In this document: positions 1 through 9,253 of the stretch, piece after piece
How the letters are laid out: every line of letters starts with the position of its first letter
How positions within the stretch are numbered: position 1 is the first letter of the stretch
Assembly (NCBI GenBank): GCA_020631735.1
Contig: CM036188.1
Location: 11,078,214 to 11,142,213, forward strand
DNA: 64,000 bases
Direction of reading: 5' to 3'
From: Saccharum officinarum
Taxonomy: Eukaryota; Streptophyta; Magnoliopsida; Poales; Poaceae
Notes under the pieces: model-generated
The model's database searches: none
What the model saw: only the letters and a program-made list of their open reading frames with translations
Told to the model about the DNA's origin: nothing
Made by a program: the position numbers and the translations under genes

Positions 1-660
1 TCTAAGTTCACGGAAAATTTCTTTTGCAAGAGTGGTCTTACCAACACCTGCAGGTCCGACAATGGAAACCACTTTCAGCTGCTGCTCGGCTTCCCCAGTA
101 AGCATTTCAATCAGTTTGGTCCTGGAGTCGTCGATTCCCACAAGATTGGCCGCATCTCCATACAACGCTGGAGCCTGGCGGTGCTGTGTGATCATATTCA
201 TATGATTCGGGCTCGAGCAACAAGCGTCAAGCTGGTACCTTTCGAGCCGCTCGGTCGCCTGCCACACTAGATCCCTCAACTGGGCGATCTTGTCGATCCT
301 CGTGCTGCGCCTCGGCGGCAGCGGAAGCTGCGCGATCTTCGCGCGACCAACCCTGTGCCTGCTGACGGCTCTTATCTTGGCACCGGCGTCTGTGCGCGTC
401 AGCATCAATTCGTCGACGAAGTCTTCCACATGGTAAGACAGTTCCCGCGCCTCCTCCATCCAGCATTTAGCCCTGGGGCTGGGAGTTTCCAGCATCGATA
501 GATCCACGAGGGCAGAGCTTACTTCTTCTAGATCTTCCTTGAGGAGTCCGATTCCGTCCTTCACCCTCTTCCGCAGCCGGGATACGGAAGCTAGCAGCAG
601 ATCGAGCTTCATGAGAACAGGGCCCATGGCACCCAAGGAAGAACTTACTGCAGCCTCCAT
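1..660 (-). CDS. CC-NB-ARC NLR immune receptor, N-terminal part (runs off the window)
   Basis: This is an open frame of 220 codons without a stop, read from the ATG at 658-660 to the window edge. The start fits the family: the protein begins MEAAVSSSLGAMGPVL, typical of a plant Rx-type coiled coil. The EDVID-like helix is SYHVEDFVDEL (residues 75-85). A linker leads to VGIDDSR and then to the P-loop VSIVGPAGVGKTTLAKE (about 198-214), with the nucleotide-binding lysine at residue 208. The rest of the NB-ARC and the LRR lie outside the window. NLRs of this class are cytosolic receptors that bind ADP/ATP and trigger cell death on pathogen recognition. It faces away from the complete NLR gene starting at 9254. 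No break is visible in the part present. A TATA-like TGTATATTT lies on the minus strand at 729-737, just inside a MITE that starts at 755. Confidence 0.93.
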   Translation of the reverse strand, partial: MEAAVSSSLGAMGPVLMKLDLLLASVSRLRKRVKDGIGLLKEDLEEVSSALVDLSMLETPSPRAKCWMEEARELSYHVEDFVDELMLTRTDAGAKIRAVSRHRVGRAKIAQLPLPPRRSTRIDKIAQLRDLVWQATERLERYQLDACCSSPNHMNMITQHRQAPALYGDAANLVGIDDSRTKLIEMLTGEAEQQLKVVSIVGPAGVGKTTLAKEIFRELR

Positions 661-728
661 TTCTTTCTTTCCGAGGTAAGAAAGTTAGGCGAGATGCAGG
701 TGTTTACTCCGTCATCTCCAGCCTGCAA

Positions 729-737
729 AAATATACA
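729..737 (-). promoter_or_regulatory. Candidate TATA box of the minus-strand NLR gene
   Basis: TGTATATTT on the minus strand about 70 bases upstream of the ATG at 660. It is followed by TTTGCAGG, so the same stretch could also be an intron acceptor in the 5' UTR. Position and AT content are the only evidence. Confidence 0.3.
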
Positions 738-754
738 GAAGAAAAAAAATGAAA

Positions 755-1157
755 GGGTGTGTTTGGTTGCCAAACGAAGCTTACATCGTATATCAGGATG
801 AGGGGATGCGGGATGCGGGGAACCGTATTTCACATAAAGATGGTGTTTGGTCAAGCTGTATGAGCGGATGCAAAAATCTGAGAAGCTGTTTGGTTACCTG
901 CATGAGTCATGAGTGGATGCAACTTGTATCACCTGTGAGACTGATGTGTGGACCTTGCACTCCGTCCCTACATCCACCGGGCCTGGCTGGCCAGTGAAGC
1001 TCGATTTGGGCTGCTCGCTAAAGCCAGGATCCCACCGTATAATGCATGAGTGGAGCAGAGCTAGAATAGTGGAAACAGGATCCAAACAACCTTCTCTTGG
1101 AGCGTATACGGCTGAGCTCGTGCGGGGACGGTGGGAGCTGGGTAACCAAACACATCC
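755..1157. mobile_element. MITE-like element with imperfect terminal inverted repeats
   Basis: The left end reads GGGTGTGTTTGGTTGCC and the right end, inverted, reads GGATGTGTTTGGTTACC: about 17 bases of terminal inverted repeat over roughly 400 bp. There is no coding capacity. 'TGTTTGGTTGCC' ends are common among grass MITEs. A similar end (ACCAACCAAATAGACCCT) occurs near 1303-1320, so the true right boundary could lie there. The element lies only about 95 bases upstream of the NLR start at 660. Confidence 0.6.
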
Positions 1158-1354
1158 AAAAGGAAGCAGGGAAACTCGGTGGCGGAGGGCAACCTGTGGT
1201 TTGCTCCTGCCCGGAGCTGCCTACCTAGACAGTGCTTCCAGGTCCGATTTTAGATGACTAGGGTTAGGATTGGATGTGTGGCAGACATCTGCCTAGCGGG
1301 ACACCAACCAAATAGACCCTCGGTAATATGGACCAAACCAGCACTGTAAGAATA

Positions 1355-1970
1355 ATGGACAAGTCGACATTACCTAAGTAGCTATCGTCAATCATTTTGT
1401 TTATAAAAAATAATTAAGATAGATAGCATTTGGTTCAAAGATAAGGTGGAGTGACGGGACACATTCATGTTTTGTTGAAGAGGGACTGGACGATCCATTT
1501 TTGATTTGGCGTAGGGACACCAAAATGTGAGATGAGAGATAGTACCCACGCTCCCATCCCTTCCGTATGACATTGTCCATCATTTTTATGAAGATTCATC
1601 CTGTATGTAGAGAAATATTTCATAGTGAGCTGTCCTTGACTTCAGCTTGAATATGAGCTAAACAGCACTAGAACTGAGTCTATCTCGTTTTTTCCGTCCC
1701 ACATAGTCACTCCAACCAAACACTACCAAAAACAACTTGACATTACCTAGCCATCATCGAATTCATTTTGTTTTAAAAAAAGAATCGAGATAATTGACAG
1801 CTTGACATTACTTAATTAGACATCATCGATCACTTTGTTTATAAAAACATAAGGTAATGGACAACTTGACATTACCTAATTAGACATCATCGATCACCTT
1901 GTTTATAAAAAAGAATCAAGACAATGGACAGCTTGACATTACTCAACTGGCCGTCATCGATCATTTTGTA
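1355..1970. repeat. Degenerate tandem array, period about 64-67 bp
   Basis: The phrase CTTGACATTACcTAATTAGA..CATCATCGATCACTTTGTTTATAAAAA recurs with starts at about 1736, 1801, 1865 and 1932, giving spacings of 65, 64 and 67 bases. A related, more distant unit lies at about 1361-1425. Each unit ends in an A-rich stretch and a degenerate AATGGACA. The 300 bases between the outlying unit and the main array are unrelated. It codes for nothing visible; it could be sub-repeats of a larger transposon. Confidence 0.75.
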
Positions 1971-2125
1971 AGGCGACCAAAGTAGGCAATATTTTTTAAT
2001 GATGGAAAGAAAAATCTGGCTTCATCTTCTTGGAAGAGGAATCAAACCACCTTAGTTTTTTTAGAATAAATCAAACCACCTTAGTACAAACACCAAATGA
2101 CAACGGCCCAAACGAATTTATTAAA

Positions 2126-2296
2126 GGGGTGTTTAGCAGGATCCTCCTGAGGAGCTTCTCCGGAGGAACCGAAGTCATGTTGGGCTCCTCGAAAATGACT
2201 CTGGCTCCTCTGTTTTTCACTGAAAACGGCTCCTTCTACAAAATGTTTAGTAGGGCTCCAGAGTTAGAGCCGGAGAGGAGCCCTACCAAACAGGTC
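2126..2296. mobile_element. Short MITE with GGGGTGTTTAGCAGG / CCTACCAAACAGGTC ends
   Basis: The left end GGGGTGTTTAGCAGGATCC pairs with the inverse of the right end (GACCTGTTTGGTAGGGCTCC), and the interior is rich in GGCTCC/GGAGCC words. It is about 171 bp long. TAAA flanks both sides (2122-2125 and 2297-2300), fitting a short target-site duplication of the Tourist type. Confidence 0.65.
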
Positions 2297-2299
2297 TAA

Positions 2300-3930
2300 A
2301 TAAAATTGACTCACAACTCAATTTGTGAAATAAATGTCATCCAGAAGACGTGAAGAGGTGCATAGCTGCAGTCTTCAACCTGTGGAATGCCTCCAACACT
2401 AACTTTTTCTTCTCCTTGCCATTGCAACCAGACTCACAACTATAGCTAATGTGTTCCCTAAATAAAACATGTAAAAAAAATTTGGACGATATTTGTCGAA
2501 AACAATTTCATTCCGTGTTAGCCAAATAGATCAGCCGATCACTGCACCCATCAATAAAAAAGGATCTAAAAGTTTTGTGTCTTATAAGGTACTAATTATT
2601 AACTAAGTTAGACACATTTAGAGGTGGATTAAGAACAAACAATCGTCATGTTCGGCTAGCTGTAAAAGCACTGTTGAATGGCTGATGCTGATTTGTTGTG
2701 AGAGAAAAACACTGCTGAACGGCTGGCTGATTCTGGCAGATAAGTTCAAGCGAACAGGGTGAATATGAACTGCCTTCTAGAAGAATCTAACATAATAAAT
2801 GCACTTAAAGAAAAGACGTTGATTGGAGGTTAAAAATAAATGCTATCCTTTCCAACGACTAGATACAGCCCCTTCGGACAGAGAAACGGAACACCGGAAG
2901 GAACAAAGCAGGCACCAGTCCAAACGACGCATAGTGGAGAGCTGTGAGCCTGAAACCGGTGACGAAGACAATCGGCTTGGATATTCTCAACCATCGGACA
3001 GAGACTTGCGGAAACTTAGAGACAACAACACATAGAAGAGAAAATCCCGTGACCTCTCTTCACTCCAGGCCGTCGTACCTTCCAAAAAATGAGAAACTAG
3101 AAAAGTCGAGCTCAGCAACAGCCAACAAGAAAGAAAATTCAAACTCAATCGAGACCAAACCAAATGATATGAAATTTTGAAGAGGACTTCGCAACATGTG
3201 GTATCCATCACAAGCGAGAAAGCCCCTTGCAAAGATTACAAAAAGAAGTTAATTTCAGACCAACCGACCAACCATGGAACAAAACGGGATTTAGGGAAAA
3301 CTTGAAATTAAAGGTGCCCGAGAGAGGTTTCGATAGATAATAAATTGAATATGGGGCTACCTCCGACATGTCCTAGCAATTTCCTCTAAAAACTCCCAAC
3401 TAAATTCACAGCCAAAAGCAAAGTGCAAAATTTCCATGTAAAGCCACCTGAAAGTCACAAGAAAAAATAAAAAGCAGGAGGAAGGTTAAGGTGAACTCAG
3501 ATTACTCAAATAAATTCAATTAACCAACCATGAATTCAGACATACTAGATACCGTTGTATGTCTGTTTAAACTCTTCTACTTAATAAAATGATACGCAAA
3601 CCTTTTGTGTATTCGAGAGAGAAAAAGACATACTAGATACATCTAGCCTCGGTCCATCATCCTCTCACTAAGAAACAACCCGAAAAACTAAAGCAAGAGG
3701 TGATTAGCTCACTGTACCCTAGCCTCTCTCCAATAAGCACTTCACTAAATATAGAGCAAATAAACTTAGGGTTGCAAAGTAACTCTATCACCAGCCATCT
3801 ATCTTATCTATAGGCATTTGGATAAATCCCACACTGCCCCTAAGTTAACTACTCCATGAACTTGTGCTCTCATGCGGGCTAGAGTATTAGAAGATATAAG
3901 CATTAGTTATTATTTAACATCTACGGTTAA
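2300..3930. other. Intergenic stretch without a recognisable gene
   Basis: AT-rich sequence with only short chance open frames. The one thing that stands out is a foldback-like piece at about 2648-2763, with TGTTCGGCTAGCTG at one end and AAGTTCAAGCGAACAGG at the other plus repeated CACTG(T/C)TGAA(T/C)GGCTG words. It resembles a small grass MITE. Confidence 0.4.
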
Positions 3931-4034
3931 TAAACAATAGTAGAAAAGAGCTCTAAGCCGGCGGTTCTCTTTTTTTACTGGCGGTTTCACTTTAGGACCG
4001 GCTGTGTAAAGAAATGAGTGGGCCACGACTTTGT

Positions 4035-4064
4035 AACCGCCTGTGGATATTTCCACAGGCGGTT
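4035..4064. repeat. Perfect 13-bp-arm hairpin, CACTA-type subterminal motif
   Basis: AACCGCCTGTGGA and its exact inverse TCCACAGGCGGTT are separated by four bases. The surroundings (about 3945-4075) contain further GGCGGTT/ACCGGC words, the pattern seen in subterminal regions of grass CACTA transposons. No CACTA terminus was found close by, so this is a remnant. Confidence 0.5.
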
Positions 4065-4651
4065 GTCATAATGGATTTCTCCTTGTTTGTTTTCTAACAC
4101 AATATACATAATAATAGATATTGTAGTCTTTACTTTACCAATTATCCATCTATATGTTTTTCATTCATATTCATAGGTTTTTCTAGGCATATCTTGACTA
4201 TGCATTTAGTTGAACCTTAACGTAAACTATGGTGGCTTTGAAATATTTTCATGATTGTTGAACACATGACGTTTATATATTTATTGCTCATGCATGTAGC
4301 TGTTCATTATTTGCATGATGGTAGAACATGTATGTTTATTTTAGTAAAATTTTAATATATTAATACCAATATAATTGGGTAGTGTAGAAACATATATGTT
4401 TTATGTTTATTTAAATATTTCTTGTAATAGAATAAGTTGATGATTTAGATGTAGATTTGAGGGGATATTTTAGTTTTTTATAATGACATAACTGGTAATT
4501 TAGATACAAATTTAAGGTGTTATGTAGATTATCTATTATCATAATTGAAACCGGGTAATTTGATGCAAATTTTAGGGGTTATGTAGATTATTTATCATAT
4601 AGTAGGTGGACAATTAGATTATTTACCATGTTTCTTAATAGCATATGTGGG

Positions 4652-5876
4652 TGTTGGTATAAATTAAATGCACATAAGTTATAAGGTATCCGCAAGCGCA
4701 CAGATAAATCTATCCCGTTGTAGCACTTCACCAAGATAATCCCGGTTTTAATATTGAACCCAAAGGAACAGTATATGAGTGTGTTCTAACTAGCTGGCCT
4801 ATAAACTTAATCCAAATTTAAAATCAATATCTGATAATAAAGAGGAATAAAGAAGACTACTAAGGACTGTCTAGTTCCAATCTCGATAAACTTTGTTAAC
4901 TAAAGCTCAATTCGTGGGCGATGTCTCCTAAGGAATAAAATCATAGTTTCTTCCCTATGAGCACCATTTGGCCTACCAAATCCTATCGACGGGAGATAGA
5001 CTATAAATGACTCAATGCAGTTGTCACCTACGCAATCTACCACCTTCCGGCTAATTGGGGATATTCACAAGTAACCCTAGTCTAAGCATTGCGCTTACAC
5101 TACAAACACTACTTCAATCAAGAGCTACCAAGATCAAAGCACTCAAAAGAGAGTTGTAAACTTGAAGAACAATAGAGACAAATTGTTTACTTGAATCAGA
5201 AGTTGATTACCAAAGAATCTTAGAAGCAAGCTCCAGAAGAACTTGATCCTGCAGAATATAGCAGAAGAGAGCACCAACAGGCCGGAACTCCTCCAGAACT
5301 CTACTCTTGCACTCTATCTCTAACTAAGAATATATCCTATTGAGGACTAATCTTCTCTTTATTGCTAGTCTAGATCCTGATGAAATAGGAATTAGGGTTT
5401 CTAGTTCTGGATCTAACTTGACTTCAAGGGGGATTTTACCCTTTATTCATAGCCCAGGAGGTTGAATACGAGCTCTTGGATCAAACCGACTTCACGTATG
5501 GCTGAAATGCATCATTGGAGGCGGTGGAAGAATACTCTAGAAGCTCGTGGTGGCTTCCCACCACAGGGGGCCGGGCGGCGCAGGGGTGGGGCTAGCTCTA
5601 GCCCTACCTGGCAGGGTCTGATCCCCTCCCTCGGCGTGGAGTCCTCTGGTGTCCTCTAGAACATTCCCGTGTATTCATGATGAAATGATCCTGCGATCTC
5701 TTTTGATATTTATGTCCTCTTTGGTGATTTTCTGTATAAATCCTGTAGAAAATATAGATTCACCAAAACTCATGGAAACTGTCAGTAATAACCTCCTACT
5801 CTATAGTATTTATCTATTTTAATCATTTATGAAAGAAAGGTTGATGGTTCACGGTATACTTTATCTACCATCAACA
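4652..5876 (-). mobile_element. 3' LTR of an LTR retrotransposon, minus orientation
   Basis: The segment starts with TGTTGGTATAAATT on the plus strand and ends in CTACCATCAACA, so read on the minus strand it begins TGTTGATGGTAG and ends TATACCAACA, the TG..CA ends of an LTR. Immediately outside the CA end lies the inverse of TAAGTGTGGGGAAGCT, a typical polypurine tract. This marks the segment as the 3' LTR of an element whose internal part (5893 onward) is mostly lost. A tRNA primer site and coding domains are not visible. It is about 1.2 kb. Confidence 0.7.
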
Positions 5877-5892
5877 AGCTTCCCCACACTTA
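5877..5892 (-). other. Polypurine tract next to the LTR
   Basis: TAAGTGTGGGGAAGCT read on the minus strand directly abuts the TGTTGATGG start of the LTR. 'AAGTGTGGGGA' before a 3' LTR is a common grass retrotransposon arrangement. It gives the orientation of the element. Confidence 0.65.
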
Positions 5893-6403
5893 GGCTTTTA
5901 CTCGTCCTCGAGAAAAGGATGAATTACTTAAGACATAACTCTAGAACAAAACATCAACATAAGACTGTTCCTAGTCATGCATGTACTATAGGATTCAAAG
6001 TGTCTACCATGAAACTTTAGGCGGTTGAAGAATAGAACAACATGAAATAGATCACCTTTATTCTTTTAGTTGAGTTAATCGGAGAAACAATTGAGATTTT
6101 GAAAAACAAAAACATAGCTTACCTCTTGTACGATCTTGGTTTGTATGTTGGTTGGTTTGAAATTCTTCGTGGTTTCACGGACTACCGGGTTATACGGTCT
6201 TAAGTTTGCTAAATTATTTGTTTTAGCAGGTGATTTTCTTACTTAATTTCATATAATTAGTTGGTTCTATTACAGTGGTAGATACTAATGGCCAGTACAC
6301 GTGTGACTGAGACTTTGAAAGGAGTTATTTCACCTAAAATACTTTATATTTTGGAACAAATTTTGAATATTTCGACGCAAGACGAAGGGAGTACTGAGGA
6401 CTA

Positions 6404-6658
6404 CTCCCTCCATCCTAAAAGAATGATGCTATGTAATGCGCGCTGGTCAAACTTTCTCATCTTTGACTAGCTTTATAGAAAATATTAACAATATTTTTAT
6501 TACTAAATAAATTTATTATGAAAATATGTTCCATGATTTATCTAATGATACTAATTTTGTATTATAAATATTAAAATTGTTTATATATAATTGGTCAAAG
6601 TAAAAGGTATTTGATTTCTCGGGAAGTGAGAACAACATTTTATAGGATGGAGGGGGAG
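6404..6658. mobile_element. Stowaway (Tc1/mariner-type) MITE
   Basis: The left end CTCCCTCCATCCTAAAA and the right end, inverted CTCCCCCTCCATCCTATAAAA, are terminal inverted repeats of the Stowaway family. TA dinucleotides flank both ends (6402-6403, 6659-6660) as the expected duplication. It is 255 bp, AT-rich and has no coding capacity. Confidence 0.85.
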
Positions 6659-6659
6659 T

Positions 6660-7645
6660 ATGGTAAAATATTCCACTATCATAAAGGGCGGCTCCTGACA
6701 AATCTCCCTCCACATGTCATTAGAAACATGACGAGACAATTCTGAATGTGTCACTGGAAAAGACGATGGATCCATATGTGCTATTAAAACATTCACTATG
6801 ATTCCTGTATCAGCTTTTAAATACTCTCCCCTAACACCACTTCCGTCAAGTGAGTGTTAACTCCGCGACTAGCACTGGCATGTATAAATGTATTGAATAT
6901 GTCATGAAGAAGTGTAACTAAGAGTTTTAGACCTGACCACTGCAACTTTGATATAGAGTGTGACTTCATCTGAGATCATTTGAAAATTCAAAATTTTAAA
7001 ATTTAAAATATAAGAACTATATATATTAAGTTCAATATAGGGAGAACTTTATATATATAAACTTTAAACAATCTCAAATAAAATATTATTAACAACAAAG
7101 TTTTAGATCTTATCGATCTCTAAAATGCTTATATAAAATTGGTCTTCATTATCGAAATACATTTGCAAAGATTATAAATTTATTTGGTTGCTATCTTGCC
7201 AAAGGTGCCACTACCTTCTATAATAGCTTTAAAATTTATCTTTCCTCTAAAGTTTAAAATGATTTCATGCAACACTCTTGTACAACCAATTAATACAAAC
7301 AAATTGTTACTTCTATGATTTGTTATTTGTCTTTATATTGTAACATATTAAATTTTTGTCCTTGTGTGACTATCGAAACAATTGTAAAATGTTAATTATC
7401 TTTGTGCCAACATAGATCAAATTTTGTCGGGTTTGTGGTTTTGTTAAACGAGTTGTTTATTCTCAAAACCAAAAATTACAGATTATGCCTACATAAATTA
7501 CAACAAACTAATTTTAGTATAAAATATATGAAATAACCGACGTTTGAAACAAAGCTAAAATTCAAGTAACAAGTCCCATATTTAAATAAAAACAGTATAA
7601 GAATCACAGTATGGTTGACCATCTCTTTACCGTGGCCAAATACCC
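6660..7645. other. AT-rich intergenic sequence, transposon-like in part
   Basis: No gene is seen. The part at about 6925-7130 (GCAACTTTGATATAGAGTGTG..GATCATTTGAAAATTC) has wording very like 59860-60060 in this window, suggesting that both derive from the same transposon family, probably CACTA interior. No termini are found. Confidence 0.4.
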
Positions 7646-7975
7646 TGTCTCAAACGGGCTTTTATATGTGTTGCCACTCTCTCGGATGTCACACATTCAA
7701 TCCCAATTTTATTTTACAAATTTGCCATCTAAGAGAGAAGAATTCTTACAAATTTGCAAAAAACGGGCATTTTTGCATGCATGCCATGCCATGTCATGGT
7801 GCCAGCGTAGAGGTGCCTTACGAAAAGACCAAGCTGCCCCTGCCCTCGACAGCACTAACCAGTGCAGCTCTTTTCTCTCTTTTTCTCTTACAGCCGGCCG
7901 TAGATCCTCTGACTGCCAGGTGGGCCCCACTCATAAGCTTCGTCTCCCACCTCTAGCTCCTGGATGGGAGCTGGG
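7646..7975. repeat. Left terminal inverted repeat of the MULE
   Basis: Begins TGTCTCAAACGGGCTTTTAT and ends near CTGGATGGGAGC. It is the inverted partner of about 8863-9203, with scattered mismatches and small indels. It carries its own outward-facing CATATAAAAG on the minus strand. Confidence 0.75.
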
Positions 7976-8449
7976 CACTCCCAGCTTCGTCTACATCCAT
8001 GGCTGCCGAGTGGCCGAGGACGACGAGCAAGGCACCACGAAGTCGATGGAGGAGTCCTTGTTGGCAGAGAGGGGCTGGTGGCAGCCAACCACGGGAAGAA
8101 GCGGGGCTCTCTAGTAGAGTGCTTCGGTCGAGCAGGGAGACGTGGCTGCGACCATGGATTGGCACCGAGATGTGGATAGGTAGCTGTGACGGGTCCTTGT
8201 GGCGCCAATGGAGGAGACGAGGAGGCAAGAGATGCTGTGTATGCGGACATCAGCGAGTTCGACCTCAGGTCGATAATGGAGGCAACGGCGGCGGTTCACG
8301 GTGATGGAGCAGGGGTTACCAAACGAGGAGTAACGGGTGAAGTCTAATGCCACTGTAAACTCGTAGAGGCCGTTGAGAGTAGCAGAGATAGCTAGATGGT
8401 TGAGATTGATGGTGGCGATGGAGCTCCAACCATGGCGAGCGGTAGCGCT

Positions 8450-8766
8450 CAGGGAAAATTTTATCGGCGATAAAATTTCGATAAACCCGATAATCCCGTT
8501 TATCGCTGAGGTCCGATAAAATTTATTTATCGCCGAGATTCCAATTTTCGCTAGTCCACCTACATAAAAGTATGATACTCTATTATACCAATACTATTAT
8601 GTGTTAGCTCTTGATGTTAAATGCTTTACATACAACTTATATAATTTTCTAGTGAAATTAGGTATTATTTTGTTTTATTTTTGACCGAGAAATTTTCCGA
8701 TAAATCCGATAAACCCGTTTATCGGTGACCTCCGGTATTTTTTTTCTACCGATAAATTGAACCTTG
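8450..8766. mobile_element. hAT-type MITE nested in the MULE
   Basis: The element begins CAGGGAAAATTT and ends AATTGAACCTTG (inverse CAAGGTTCAATT), the short CAGGG-like terminal repeats of hAT elements. Both sides carry the same 8 bases GTAGCGCT (8442-8449 and 8767-8774), an exact hAT-length target duplication. Inside, repeated CGATAAA..CCCGTTTATCG words form internal inverted repeats. It is 317 bp without coding capacity. Confidence 0.88.
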
Positions 8767-8862
8767 GTAGCGCTATGGGCGAGGGAGGAGGCAGGAAGAG
8801 ACGAGGCGGAAGCGATTCACGCGCGGGGAGGCCGTAGACGGGGGAGGGAGCGGTGCACCGTG

Positions 8863-9203
8863 CCTTGCTCCCATCCAGGTGCTTCGCAGCCATGGATGGA
8901 AAGGCAGCCGGAGGTGGGGGACGAAGTTGATGAGTGAGGCCCACCTTGCAGTGATAGGAGTTGTGGGGCCCGGCTATCAGAGAGAGAAAGGAGCCACAGC
9001 GATTAGTGCTGCCGAGGGTAGGGGTAGCTTGGTCTTTTCGCAAGACGTCTCCACGTTGGTACCCTGACATGGCAGGTCACGCACGTAAAAATGCCTGTTT
9101 TTGGTAAACTTGCAAGAATTCTTCACTCGTATGGCAAATTTGTAAGAAAGTTTAAGAGGGACCCTGCAAAAAAAAAGAAATATATAAAAGCCCGTCTGAA
9201 ACA
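8863..9203. repeat. Right terminal inverted repeat of the MULE, overlapping the NLR promoter
   Basis: Inverted copy of the left repeat. Its last 23 bases contain TATATAAAAG (9181-9190) and end CCCGTCTGAAACA. The NLR open reading frame follows at 9254. Confidence 0.75.
9181..9190 (+). promoter_or_regulatory. TATA box of the complete NLR gene
   Basis: TATATAAAAG lies 64-73 bases before the ATG at 9254, which would place transcription start at about 9215-9225. It lies inside the MULE terminal repeat, and the mirrored sequence is at the other MULE end. The role is inferred from consensus and spacing. Confidence 0.55.
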
Positions 9204-9253
9204 TGATGCTGGCGGATCACTCTACTCTAGTTTGGAGAGAGAGAGAGACGGAG

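Larger units (their letters stand above)
7646..9203. mobile_element. Non-autonomous MULE with long terminal inverted repeats
   Basis: About 330-340 bases at the left (7646-7975) reappear inverted at the right (about 8863-9203). Shared words are CAAACGGGCTTTTATAT / TATATAAAAGCCCGTCTG, ACAAATTTGCCAT, GAATTCTT and GTGGGCC(C/T)CACTCAT. Terminal repeats of this length are characteristic of Mutator-like elements. There is no transposase. The GC-rich interior (7975-8440 and 8775-8860) codes for nothing recognisable. The expected 9-bp target duplication is not visible, so the outermost boundaries are approximate. The interior is interrupted by a hAT element. The right end lies about 50 bases before the NLR start codon. 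Confidence 0.75.

Noticed and set aside
7611..8304. Overlapping long frames on both strands (up to 167 codons)
   Set aside because: They lie in the GC-rich MULE terminal repeat and interior, overlap in several frames and show no domain or family-like composition.
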